Positions 54,815-64,000 of a stretch of 64,000 bases of DNA are shown here, piece by piece. The notes under the pieces were generated by a model, which had not been told where the DNA came from, did no database searches, and worked only from the letters and a program-made list of their open reading frames with translations. The translations under genes and the position numbers were made by a program. The DNA comes from Podospora bellae-mahoneyi (taxonomy: Eukaryota; Ascomycota; Sordariomycetes; Sordariales; Podosporaceae), in the NCBI RefSeq assembly GCF_035222275.1, contig NW_026946360.1:62001-126000 (forward strand). Direction: 5' to 3'. Within the stretch, counting starts at the first letter, position 1, and the number at the start of each line of letters is the position of its first letter.

Positions 54815-55789
54815 GTTTTGGTTGCGGTTGCGACGGTAAAATTCACGGGGAACTCGCTGTTGACTTTGCAAAAGGAATCAACAGATGAAAGGGCGGTGGA
54901 TGACCTTTTTGACAGTCGACGACGCGCGGCGGGAACGGGCAGGTGGATTCACTGAGCGCTGCGTGTCGCCAGGATTGATTCATTAGGTCTGTGGTCGCGC
55001 CCAGGGGGCCAAGCTCCGCCAAGGAAGGTTATGATGCCGTCTCATCCGAGTGTCTGGCTGCAGTGCGCAATGATACCAGGAGGCCGCCCTGCGCACCTCC
55101 AAACAGTCAAGTATGTTTCGATCGACGGGGCATATTGTAGCATACCTATAAATGCTCCGTACAGCAATTCCACATTACTGAGTGTGGTGCCCGGTTGACT
55201 GCAAACAGGTTATTATTGGGTTTGGCGCGCCATCACAGATCGGCGCCACAGTCGGATCACAGTGGGGCCGTTCCCGGGTATCGGCCTTAGCAGAACTCAG
55301 GGTCCTCTTCCTCCCGGCTCACGGCACCGACAGAGGCCTGGACCCTCCGGATCTGTGCAACGGAGATAAGGATAACCCATCGACCACCAAAAAGAAAAAA
55401 GACACCAGAAATCTCATAAATCCGCGACTTCATGAGGTCCATCCAATGCAGCATAGAGTGCATATGCGGATACTGAAGGGAAAATATCACAGGCGCCGCC
55501 AGTCGGTTTCTGATATGGGTTCCATGACGATCATCGGACCCACTGGCAATGCCGTCTTCTTTGAAGATGCCAAGAAACCGTGTAAACAAATCCCCCTGAT
55601 CTAGCACGCTGTGCCCCTGAATGAGATACATCACTGTGACATAATGTCTGTACAGCGTTGGAGGACCCTGGAACAAGCCCTCTCCACCCCTTAACTATCC
55701 CTTTGTCACAGCTTGAACAATATCGGAATCTGGACATGGACGATTTCCATTTCCGTTCTGGGACCTGAGCAGTCGCCGCTTTAACCTGA
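54815..55789. other. Intergenic, one doubtful open frame
   Basis: The CYSTM-like gene's promoter is at the left. A 129-codon frame on the minus strand (55676-55287) has balanced composition but no recognised domain, so I do not call it a gene. Confidence 0.4.
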
Positions 55790-56271
55790 CCAGAAGTGGA
55801 GATATCCTGAGCAGTGGGAGTAAGAGCCTGAGCATGGTGAGCAAGGCCCTGAGCACGGTGAGCAAACTCTAAGTACGGTAAGTAATAGATAAATCTACCT
55901 AAGACCAGGCTAGAGGTAAACTATAGTAGAGCTATTTTTAAAGTATATACCTATTCTACGGTAATTATTATTGATATTATAGAGGGGTTTGAGTAGAAGT
56001 TGTTAAAAAATCAAAGTAAATAAAGGAAGGAAGATTTATTATTTAGTATATTTCTGGGTTAGAGATACCGGCAGACGGGTTTGTAATGGTATTATAAAAG
56101 GAAAAATCCGCGAAGTGTATATGGTTATGAGGAGTGCGAGATTTTCCGGGTCAAGATATATGAAAGGACGTATTTTAACAAGGGAAAAAGGCTATTAGGG
56201 TATAAGGAAAAGAAGTTAAGGGACACGGAAGGCATGTATTAAGCTTAGGAGGATATTCGTAATAGCTTCAG
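55790..56271. repeat. AT-rich RIP-like tract with short tandem units
   Basis: It begins with two or three imperfect 22-23-bp units (GCCTGAGCATGGTGAGCAAG, GCCCTGAGCACGGTGAGCAA, then a decayed unit CTAAGTACGGTAAGTAA), then becomes strongly AT-rich for about 400 bp. It has no coding sense and looks like a fossil repeat worn down by C-to-T change. Confidence 0.5.
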
Positions 56272-56503
56272 TTGTAACGCCAGTGTACTGTCTGTGGGGG
56301 AGGTGTGGGGCGCCTGCAAGGCCCACCTCTTTCACCAGACCCACAGCTGCTGTTTGCTCCTGGGGTATATTTCTGTTGGTTTTCCACACTCTGTAATTTT
56401 ACCTAAAAAAAAACCTCAATAATATCAATTTTGTTGATCAATTCTCCTGCTTTTCTGGCCTCACTTTCGCGGGCAGCGACTTCACTAGGCCGCCGTCCTA
56501 CAC
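56272..56503. mobile_element. Possible solo LTR-like fossil
   Basis: A 230-bp block starting TGTAACGCCAGTG and ending CCGTCCTACA, with a TATA-like GGGTATATTTC and an A-run/poly-A-like region downstream, the general plan of a small LTR. No internal element part or clear target duplication is seen beside it. It is an old, lone remnant; class assignment is tentative. Confidence 0.3.
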
Positions 56504-56511
56504 AAGATGTC

Positions 56512-57159
56512 TCAATCTAAACACTCAGGATACCGTGAATACAAGCTGTGATTGCATACTGCCGAACTATCTACTCTAGCCAAACTAACCAAGTGTTGTC
56601 CACTGCCTTCGCAAGAATCCAAAAGCTTCTGGATCAAATTCTCGGACATTTGCTGTAGCGCTCTGATGCCGTAGTACCCCAGTGTCAGGCTCTCGTCGGA
56701 AGACAACAGGGTCTTGATTTGTCCTCCCTTTATTTTGATGTTAAATCGGGTGGCTTAGTAGGATTCCCTTTCTTCCTCTAAGATGGAGCCGATGAAGGGG
56801 TAAAGGTCAGCTATCCTTTGGTCATGTTCTCGCCACTTGATGTCTGGGTAGCATTTCGATCCCCAGATGTCTTGTGCAGAATGCTTCCTGTGTCTAATGC
56901 AGAACCTCTGCATGAACGGGACTGTTTGGCGGGGGTTGGCTTCTTGGTGTTCAGTGAGCAGCTCTCGGTCGACTTCTTTCTTACAAAGAGGGCAAACCGC
57001 TGGTTTGAGCGCGGGGAGATGTATGGGAGACACTGGCGGTTCTGATAGAGAGGAGGTGAATGGGTCGCCAAGTAGGTCTGGTATTTTTGATGGTTCCAAT
57101 GCAGGCGAGCGCCATGGGCTGGAGTCATATTCAGGAGGTGGGACCGAACGCCAGATCAA
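56512..57159 (-). pseudogene. RTC4-like domain protein, broken
   Basis: The minus strand encodes CPLCKKEVDRELL, RFCIRHRKHSAQDIWGSKCY, IKWREHDQRIADLYPFIGSIL and, further on, IKTLLSSDESLTLGYYGIRA then MSENLIQKLL. In the fungal RTC4-like family these run as one domain (CPxC pair, KFCxxHK, GYYGPRG). Here the two halves are in the same frame but are separated by a TAA just after EERESY, and the expected C-terminal block after QKLL is replaced by unrelated sequence. It is therefore a decayed host gene. RTC4 in yeast is a nuclear protein of unclear function named from a telomere-capping screen. Confidence 0.65.
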
Positions 57160-57988
57160 TACAATATTCGGGGACGAAGATGCTTTAGAGGCCTTTCTCC
57201 TAGATAATCAAGCGTACCCTTTGAATGACACAAGGGAATATGTACAGAGCGAGGGCGACAGTGCCAGGACATTCTACACCAAAATCTCAGGACTCATCAA
57301 GTTCGCCTTACCATTCATAGTCGAACGGTCAGAATCAGGACCTCTTGGCCCAACCAATGTCAACCAGACCGTTGACTTTATTTTGGGGATGCGGAGAGCG
57401 TCGCCTTACGATAGGAGATCCTAATAAGCCTGAGATGATTGATGCCGCAAAACGGATGGGGGGTGAAGGAAATCACAATCGGATATGGCTAGAAAAAGAG
57501 ATAAAAAGGTAAGTATAACTGCCTCAGATTGATAGCTCCGTATTGATAGGTATAAAATAGATACTGCCATAAATACAAATGCTTCGTTGGATTAGTAAAT
57601 GACGGCCTGTCCCTCCTGATCTTTATATTCCAAGCTCAGATGGTTCAGAACATCCGGGAGGAAAACTGCCAGGTTAGCGGCCTTCTTTTCTCAGGCAACA
57701 ATGCATCATTGCGCTATGGCCTCTTCCGAGCAGTGGCCCATCAGGTTCGAAGAATGCAAGCTGCCACAGCCCCGGCAGCGATAGTGGATGGTTATGTTCG
57801 CAGACACAAGTGGTTGTCAGGGTATCCTTATTGGGTCAACGGACATGACGAAAATGAGGAACGCGAACCACATCCTAATGGCCATATACGGAAACTTGAT
57901 CCGGGTGGCGCATGGTACTGGGCTGATACGACTGACAATCCCATCTTGGACGAGAATGGTGAAACTATTTGGGATACTTTTAGCCTCA
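57160..57988 (+). pseudogene. Unrecognised coding relic cut by an ITR-A end
   Basis: Two coding-like stretches lie in line: one to about 57424 (DEDALEAFLLDNQAYPLNDT, FYTKISGLIKFALPFIVERS) and one from 57640 to the ITR-A left end (YGLFRAVAHQVRRMQAAT, WLSGYPYWVNGHDENEERE, WYWADTTDNPILDENGETIW). The composition is protein-like, but I do not recognise the family and the stretches are not continuous. The second ends exactly at the terminal repeat that starts at 57989. Confidence 0.35.
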
Positions 57989-58095
57989 TGTGATGAACCA
58001 CTCATCAGAACCTCTGAGAGGGGAACTGGTTGGAGGCTGCTTCTGAATGACGGTTCGGTGTAGCTAAAAGGTACATACAGTGTCACGGGTAGCAC
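57989..58095. mobile_element. Solo left end of an ITR-A family element
   Basis: TGTGATGAACCACTCATCAG, AACCTCTGAGAGGGGAAC and TGACGGTTCGGTGTAGCTAA match the left terminal repeat of the complete copies. No right end is seen within the next kilobase in the expected orientation. Confidence 0.65.
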
Positions 58096-58905
58096 AGGTT
58101 GACAGGTTAATGACGGTATTATTCAGCTAAGCTACAGTCTGGGCTCTATTCCGTTGGTTACAACTGGGACCTGGGACAACTGATTCATCTTTTTTGTATG
58201 CTTTCCGCAACTTCTTGCATATCTGGAACCTCGTACCCGGTGATCTTTTCCACCGTGTCCTTTCCCCCTCCAGGATGGCGACGTGATTCTCCAATCCCAG
58301 AGGATCTGGCCAACGCCCTCAAGCTCTTTCCCAAACAATGCAATATTGTGTCTCGCCGGGATACCGACCCTAACATTACCAGGCAAGTGCAGATTTTCGG
58401 CAAGATGTGAACTTGTGTTCGGCAGTGTGTCAGGTAAGGGTGCTTACATAGCTGCTATTGCGCTCGGGGAGTGCCGGCGTCCACTAGTGGCATGCAAATA
58501 CAATCTGTACACTTGTTGCAAAATTCACCTCGCTCCAAAAGCATCCACGACATACTCGCCCGTGTTGGCGTCAGACATCTGGCTGCCCATTGTTCGTTGG
58601 TAAGAGATATGTTTGGGAAGCTGATTGTTTCCCGTCATTGCGGTAATTTTGAAGTGTGACATATATCAGCTACTTATCACCGTAGCTTAGTCTCTCTGCC
58701 TCTCTGCCTTATGCACTCTCATAGCTTGATCCAGCCATTCCACAATCTTCGATGCGGAAAAGTGTGCCTTTCTCGGACTCGAAGAAATACTGGAGAAAAT
58801 CGGGGGCTTTATCGTTGTAGTTCTTGTTTTGACCTTGCATACGAGAACAATTTATGTCAGATACGCTCGGCGATCTCAGAGTTATGAGTACTAACAGTTT
58901 GGATA
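58096..58905. other. Relic tract without an intact gene
   Basis: No recognisable gene. A short plus-strand frame (EDLANALKLFPKQCNIVSRR, near 58300-58360) looks protein-like but is isolated. Confidence 0.35.
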
Positions 58906-59252
58906 CTAAGCGGAGGGAGGCATGGTTTTAGGGGGGCCGCGACGTTGCGCCGAGGTTCGGCAGGGAGGCTGCTGCCTGATACGAGTTCCCTGTGCCTCCC
59001 TTACCTGTCTCTTAATATCATCCTTTAACGTCTCCAATCCATGCTCATTAGTTATTTTACTGGTAAGAGGCTCGGAAAGCTCAAAGTCGATCGCAACGAT
59101 CCTCTGATAAACACGTAGAAACTTGTGGAGCCTTGGATCCCCATGAAGAACCCCGTTTTCCGTAAGCAGGTTGTACATGTCCCGGAGTTCCCCTAGAAGG
59201 AGAGGATTATTTAGGTCTTTAATTGGGAGATTGTGTAGCGATACTCCTTTCA
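58906..59252 (-). pseudogene. Protein kinase-like fragment, split by an ITR-A element
   Basis: The minus strand reads VSLHNLPIKDLNNPLLLGEL, LLTENGVLHGDPRLHKFLRV and IVAIDFELS, the catalytic-loop and DFE regions of fungal kinase-like proteins with an HGD motif. The frame begins at the edge of the ITR-A element at 59253-60398. On the far side, the minus strand from about 60440 down to 60399 reads ILRELHFLTHTLRPV and then continues in frame with KGVSLHNL if the element and one 2-bp duplicate are left out. The element therefore entered an existing kinase-like frame. The N-lobe is not seen, so the gene was probably already partial or has other introns. Confidence 0.55.
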
Positions 59253-60398
59253 TGTGACGAACCCCTATCCAGAACCTCTGAAAGGGATACTAGTCGAAGG
59301 CACTTCTGAACAATCCTGGTTCGGTACAGTTAAACAGTGTACAACAAATGGTTTGTCTCAATCGCAATAGTCTAGATACCAACTACTGAGCTTGGCCGAC
59401 CAGGGATTGCTCACCTGGCGGGTCTGCAGGCTCAGGCGAAGGGGGCGCATGGGCGTCCACCTCATTTAACGACTCCATTCCCCGACGAAAGAGCTCTGTA
59501 CCCCAGTCACGCATCGAGTCACGCTGCTTACGCAGGCGAGTCAAGGAGCTCAGCGTCTCCGCCAGTAGTTGCTCTTTCGCAGCTATTTCCTCGTCGACTT
59601 TCTTTTGTTCCGATAAGTTTTTAATTACTACGACCGTCAGTAAGAGAGACCATAATACAGAACCAAGCACCTACAAGAATCCGCCACGTTTGGCCCATCA
59701 CACGGTTTACCCACTCGAACGCAATTCGAATAGCTACTCGACCCCTCCTTCATAACACAACGCCCTTGAGGCTTCGCGCGCCAGCAGCGGGAGCACGGCA
59801 TAATTTCGACACCGTCTGGATCGATTGAGGTAGAAATAACTGTTCGTTCGCGAACAGTATCGCGATAGCGTTTCTCTACGGGACCTGATATCGTTAGGAA
59901 TACAAGGGGGAGATTGCGAAAGGAGGAAAGGAGAGGGGTTACCTACGCGAAGGAAGGAACAGGAGCGCTAAGGGTATAAAGATAATAACGTCAAATCTTT
60001 CGGGACGAAAGACGTTGAGGGGGAGTATTGTGTTACAGACTAACTATACAGTAAGGCCGTATGGGGACTGCAGCTAACCGTATCTGCCAATCAGAGGCGG
60101 GGGCACGACAGCAGGGCTGCGGGAGGATCACCTCTTGGCAAAGGTGAGCAGGATCACCACGGAGCGCTGGTGAGCGAGAATGAGCCAGGTCTTGGCGATA
60201 GGTCTATATATACGGAGGAACTAGATGGCTCGTAGATAGTTCCGTAGTATGCAATACAAGTCACAATCGTTGGTATCTTAGCTAGTGTGATTGAGACAAG
60301 CCATTGTTGTACACTGTTTAGCTGTACCGAACCAGGATTGTTCAGAAGTGCCTTCGACTAGTATCCCTTTCAGAGGTTCCAGATAGGGGTTCGTCACA
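59253..60398. mobile_element. 1.15-kb ITR-A element with coding interior
   Basis: It begins TGTGACGAACCCCTATCC and ends ATAGGGGTTCGTCACA. The inverted arms extend about 140-150 bp inward (TTGTCTCAATC...AGATACCAAC pairs with GTTGGTATCT...GATTGAGACAA). It is flanked by a 2-bp CA on both sides, a candidate target duplication. The interior codes on the minus strand for a cysteine-rich segment (PCSRCWRAKPQGRCV, CVRVGKPCDG) and, at 59670-59383, a coiled-coil C-terminal part (AETLSSLTRLRKQRD, ELFRRGMESL) of a fungal repeat-associated protein type. A purine-rich GGGGGAGTATTGTGTTAC lies near 60020. TATA-containing DNA precedes the right arm. The class is unresolved: inverted ends fit a DNA element, while the purine tract could be borrowed from LTR kin. 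The element looks whole at its ends. Confidence 0.65.
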
Positions 60399-60851
60399 CA
60401 CAGGCCTGAGGGTATGGGTGAGGAAGTGGAGCTCACGAAGGATTCGGGGGAGGGTTCAGGAATCACATATAAAAGCAGTCTGCTTTTCACATTCTATTTT
60501 AGACGGGACATCGACTTTTATTTCTTCAAATTTTGTGCTTTGCACGCGTGCAGGCAATTCTGGCCAAATTTCTGAGGAGATGTAAAGTGATTGGAGAAAG
60601 CTATTGGAGTGTAAAGAGATAATAAATTACAAGGAAATACGCATATCCCGCTTCTCTGCCTACGTAATTATTCCAAACATTACCCCTTTATCCCCACAAC
60701 CATATCCCTTTCCACCATTAGCCCTGTTGAAATAAACATCCAATTATCTCCATCCCTTTGGGAACCTCGCAATCTGTGCCAACATAATTCATAGAAAACA
60801 AACAAAAGGTGTTAATCCTCTGACATGCCGGTCATGAATCGGTACCCTCAA
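60399..60851. other. Intergenic flank of the ITR-A element
   Basis: Apart from the kinase-like remnant next to the element, AT-rich sequence with no gene seen. Confidence 0.4.
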
Positions 60852-61405
60852 TTAGATATCATCATCAGCGTTAACCTCATAATCATCCTCTTCATACACC
60901 TCCCGCCAAAAGTCGGCACCGCACATTTTTGAGAGAGACGATCCTACTCGGGCAGACAGTTCCACTTGAGCTCAAGGAGATAGTGACGCAACCAATATTG
61001 CAACCGTCGTCGTCCACATGAAATGCAAGGTGGTGGTGGTATCCTGGACACGCAACCAAGTGTTGACAGGTGAGAAACGCCGGTAAGGACTGCGTAGCAA
61101 TGAATTCAACAGCCAAGGTAGGCGTGAGACGGTAGTATCGGGTGCAGCACCCGCCGATAGGTCGGACAGACCAGTGGTTCGGTGCTGTTTATGTTGTAGG
61201 ATCGGCTGTGAGTTTCAAGCAGTAGGTGGGAGCGTGCATATGATACAAGAGGAGTCTGAATCAACACGCTCCCTTTTCGCAAGCATCGCAAAGCGAGGCA
61301 GAGCTGGCTACGACTGCGCTGCACCCGTGCTTGAGGTTGTGGTCGCAGAGCTTGTCGGACATTGAGCGAGTGTGGTTGGTGTCTGGTAGATATAATGGTT
61401 CAGGA
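60852..61405 (-). CDS. Possible small spliced gene, unrecognised
   Basis: Two pieces look coding. At 61359-61261 a frame reads MSDKLCDHNLKHGCSAVV and LCDACEKGAC, with six cysteines and two histidines, like a small zinc-binding protein. At about 60970-60852 a frame reads SSLSKMCGADFWREVYEEDD and ends NADDDI before a TAA. They could be first and last exons of one small gene, but I could not fix the splice sites. No family was recognised. Treat as a hint only. Confidence 0.25.
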
Positions 61406-62732
61406 CGCGCGAGGGTTTGATGTACGGTGGTATTGGTGGGCTGACAGACTCGAAGATCGACCAGGTCTTGGTTTGATATAAAACGAAAGTGTGTCGATCC
61501 CAACAGAGCGAGCTGAGGTTCGAGCCGGACTGGCGATGGAGAAATGTAGCAGGGTGGACCTGCGATGATCATCCACCGGCTTTATATTCACCTCTATCCC
61601 TCGCAGCGAATTACTCAACCCACCCTTCTCACAGCCTTCCGCCAACACAAAAATCACCCTTCTTCTTCGTCACATCTCATGCCCTCCATCCTGCAACGGG
61701 GAAATCACCCCCATGCACGATTGCAGTCTTCAGTGGGGGGTACTCTGACTTCACTTCGCCGTCCAGCTGCGTCAACCTGCACTGTATCGACCTATTCGTC
61801 CAACTGCATGACGAGATGGAAGGGATGGGATGTGGAAGGAGTCAAAAAGTAGCGGTCCAAGATAGGTACCCCACCTTGGCTATCCAGACGGAATCTAAAC
61901 CGCGCGATGAGACCACCCCTCCTCGATGCACTCGGCCCTTCCAGGCTTTTCGTTACCCCCAGGTTGCGCCACAAGTCGAGCGTTGGTTTCTGGCTCGTGT
62001 CTCCTAATTCCCGATAGGGCTCGTCCTACTTGCTCGCATTCGCATCATGTTGTGAGCTCCATGTTATATGCAGATGATCGGACATTCTAATGTGCCGAGA
62101 ACTGGGTATTTTGGCATGCGGCCGCCCTCCCGCTTCTTGGTAACGAGAGAATGTTGTTGTGGCTGGTTTATGATATGATGCATCGCCCATTGCGGCCAAT
62201 GACCCGGTTGTAGAGTGGACGGCGCATTTCTCTACCCCCCAAGGGTGGGATGAGGTTCCTTCTATGCAATGTCGGTGGTGATGGAGTTTAGGGTAGATAG
62301 CGCCTCGGCAATACCAACCTGGAAGGTACCTAAACTGTGCGACTCATACCATCAGGATGCCCGTTGTTAATGTCTTTCATCTGAAAAGATCCATGAAAAG
62401 AAAAAGACTGTTGTCAGGTATGTCCGGCCGTTCCCGAGCACCCAAGCAACCTTGGCAGCTGGCTTCCAACCTGACAGTAAGCGGAGAACTGCCGAGAATT
62501 GCTTGAGATGTATGGGGTTTCTGCAAAAAATATTAGAGATATCATGCTCAAAGCAGAATCGTGGGGGTCATGCGGGACCCATATTCCAACAGCAATTGGG
62601 CAGAAAAGACCGAAAACAGGGGAATATTCTAATCAATTGGGTAGAAGCGTTTTGCTTGGGTTGAATTGTGGATCCTTCAGCAAAAACTAAAACCAAATGA
62701 AGGTAGAAATAAAAAACTGCGAAAAAGGAGAC
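61406..62732. other. Intergenic, about 1.3 kb
   Basis: No supported gene. The frame 61489-62007 (plus) is long but has low-complexity composition and no domain. Confidence 0.4.
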
Positions 62733-62823
62733 TCGGATACCGGGAGTCGAACCCGGGGCTGTTGAGAGAACAGACACTTCTGAGAAGTGAGAGTCAACGA
62801 TGTTACCGCTACACCATACCCGA
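62733..62823 (-). tRNA. tRNA-Glu (anticodon CTC) with an intron
   Basis: On the minus strand the 5' acceptor strand TCGGGTA pairs with the 3' strand TATCCGA, with one G-T pair. A D-arm GTGT/ACAT, an anticodon stem GTTGA/TCAAC and a T-arm CCGGG-TTCGACT-CCCGG follow. The anticodon loop reads CTCTCA, giving CTC, after which an intron of about 20 nt (starting CTTCTCAGAAG) precedes the 3' half of the stem. Internal A- and B-box-like sequences are present (TGGTGTAGCGG and GGTTCGACTCC). Intron placement after position 37 is standard for nuclear tRNA genes. Confidence 0.88.
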
Positions 62824-63351
62824 CGAGGATGGTTCCGATTAGATTACGACAACTGTGGGTGGAACCCAGCCCTATGTATGCCCTTGACTCGCAACTTTTC
62901 ACCCACTGCAAGTCCCGCAAGCCAATGGCGCTGACGAACCATCAAAGGGCAACAACATGTCTGCGAACCTTGAAGGATAGCTCTCAGAGAGATTGGGGAG
63001 TGCATGGGACAATCTGACCTCCACCTTGGCATGCATCAGAAATGAGCGAGAGGGTGTGATTCCTGTGTAGAATGTGATATTACATATGCTACTTAAGCCC
63101 TTGCTGACCATAGAACAAGATGTGGTTGTCCCGCCCCTCCACTTCTCGATCCCATCCTGCACAATGCTCTGGCGGTGGTGTGTGGCTCTTGACTCTGGTT
63201 GGTGTTGCCCCCAAGTATCAACTTTGTGGGTTGAGCGTGGGCGATGGTTGACTTGAATGCGACTTTGATGGGCATCCCATTGCTCCGAGGAAGCGTGTGG
63301 TATTCCCGCTGGCATGTTTTCTTGACTCGAGAAAAAGGATGAGCGCTATGA
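62824..63351. other. Intergenic
   Basis: Upstream flank of the tRNA gene and 3' flank of the small membrane-protein frame. No gene seen. Confidence 0.4.
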
Positions 63352-63666
63352 CTAGCGGGTGGCAGCCGAGTCGAGCTTATAGCCTGGCGTTGGCATCGGA
63401 ATTCTTGAGAGTTTACAAGCTCGAATTGCCCTCCCTTCTTTGCGTCCTTTCTGTATAGTAGAAGACAAAGGTGCGTCTTTGACTGATTCCTGAGGTTGTG
63501 TGTCGAAAGACGCCAGGTAAACCAAAGCTATAGCCCATAAGCCGAGAAACAAGAAAAGAGGAGCGGCGCGGGTTATGAACAAAGTCAGGCGTTGAGACCG
63601 AGTTAAATCTATCGTACGTGCGAAGTTGACCGCTTCTGACGAAAGATATCTGGCAGGGGCATTCAT
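63352..63666 (-). CDS. Small single-pass membrane protein, hypothetical
   Basis: A 104-residue frame starting MNAPARYLSSEAVNFAR; an upstream in-frame ATG adds 13 residues. One strong hydrophobic segment (ITRAAPLFLFLGLWAIALVY, about 31-52) follows a basic stretch, so an N-in orientation is likely. The C-terminal half is polar and basic (IQKGRKEGRAIRACKLS). No family was recognised. Another frame overlaps it on the same strand, so the start or an intron may be misjudged. Confidence 0.4.
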   Translation of the reverse strand: MNAPARYLSSEAVNFARTIDLTRSQRLTLFITRAAPLFLFLGLWAIALVYLASFDTQPQESVKDAPLSSTIQKGRKEGRAIRACKLSRIPMPTPGYKLDSAATR

Positions 63667-64000
63667 GGTCGTGGTGACGGGCAAAAAATGCTGATGTTGT
63701 GCCAAAAATGAGGTTTCTCTTCCAATGACGGCAAGGTGCAGGGCTCAATAATAGAATGTGGTCGAAGCCGCAGCATATTTAAGAACTCTTACTTGGGACG
63801 GGGTCGGCTCAACAGCTGACAGCCATCAGAGAGATTAGCTTCGTGTTGTGGTCAAGAAGTGGCTCCTGAACCACCGGAATCTACAACGGTAAGGAGCTTC
63901 CACTGCGAAATTTGCACACTGGAGACCGATTGGCTCTGAAGCTAACGACTCATGAACGAATTTGTCTGAGAAATGCCGCAGAGACAACGAATAACATTCC
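63667..64000. other. Right-edge intergenic
   Basis: No gene recognised. It contains the region upstream of the small membrane-protein frame. Confidence 0.35.

Noticed and set aside
55790-55880. Tandem GAGCA/GGTGAGCAA units as a possible CRISPR-like or satellite array
   Set aside because: Only two or three imperfect units without unique spacers in a eukaryotic setting; a minor tandem duplication at most.
61489-62007. A 172-codon plus-strand frame near the right end
   Set aside because: No domain or signal, biased Ser/Pro/His composition, and it partly overlaps pyrimidine-rich DNA.

Overview
This window looks like nuclear DNA from a filamentous ascomycete, most probably a Sordariomycete. Genes lie on both strands and carry many short GT-AG introns, mostly 48-80 bp. 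The families present (con-6, 3CxxC zinc finger, HET, fungal CorA-like, RTC4-like, Zn2Cys6 regulator, CYSTM, calpain) are fungal favourites. Gene-poor stretches are AT-rich and full of worn repeats, as expected where repeat-induced point mutation (RIP) has acted; that is inference from composition, not a measured index. Exon boundaries below were assigned by hand from splice consensus and unbroken reading frames.

Layout. 1-4.7 kb: the 3' end of an acyl-CoA ligase-type enzyme, two SAM methyltransferases and a DUF3237 protein, possibly the edge of a secondary-metabolism locus. 5.2-6.7 kb: a HET gene fragment, a tiny inverted-repeat element and a 412-bp inverted-terminal-repeat element. 7-18 kb: a vacuolar-type Ca2+/H+ antiporter, a secreted acidic cell-surface protein, a tyrosinase, a CorA-like pseudogene, a 3CxxC zinc-finger protein and an FtsJ-like methyltransferase.

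18-34.3 kb is the most coherent block: gentisate 1,2-dioxygenase, a GFA/CENP-V protein, an FAH-family hydrolase, a quinone reductase, dienelactone hydrolase, a DUF1338/HglS-type dioxygenase, a Zn2Cys6 regulator, a type-B carboxylesterase, a VOC-fold (glyoxalase/extradiol dioxygenase) protein and an FAD monooxygenase. Three divergent gene pairs share short promoters, and each of those promoters contains one CGG-N2-CCG palindrome. I infer a co-regulated aromatic-catabolism cluster (ester cleavage, ring hydroxylation, ring opening, hydrolysis). The substrate is unknown.

35.7-42.6 kb: a four-helix membrane protein and a 1,710-residue, seven-exon protein joining an Hsp90-like (GHKL) ATPase to a C-terminal DUF3883 domain with a PD-(D/E)XK-like E-x-K signature. 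42.6-48.6 kb has no intact gene; it holds RIP-like repeats, a solo inverted-repeat end and a stretch resembling a shortened organellar SSU rRNA. 48.6-54.8 kb is normal gene space (type II membrane glycosyltransferase-like protein, con-6, calpain, CYSTM). 55.8-60.4 kb is a repeat graveyard with an RTC4-like pseudogene and a kinase-like fragment split by a 1.15-kb inverted-repeat element. The right edge carries an intron-containing tRNA-Glu(CTC) and a few doubtful small genes.
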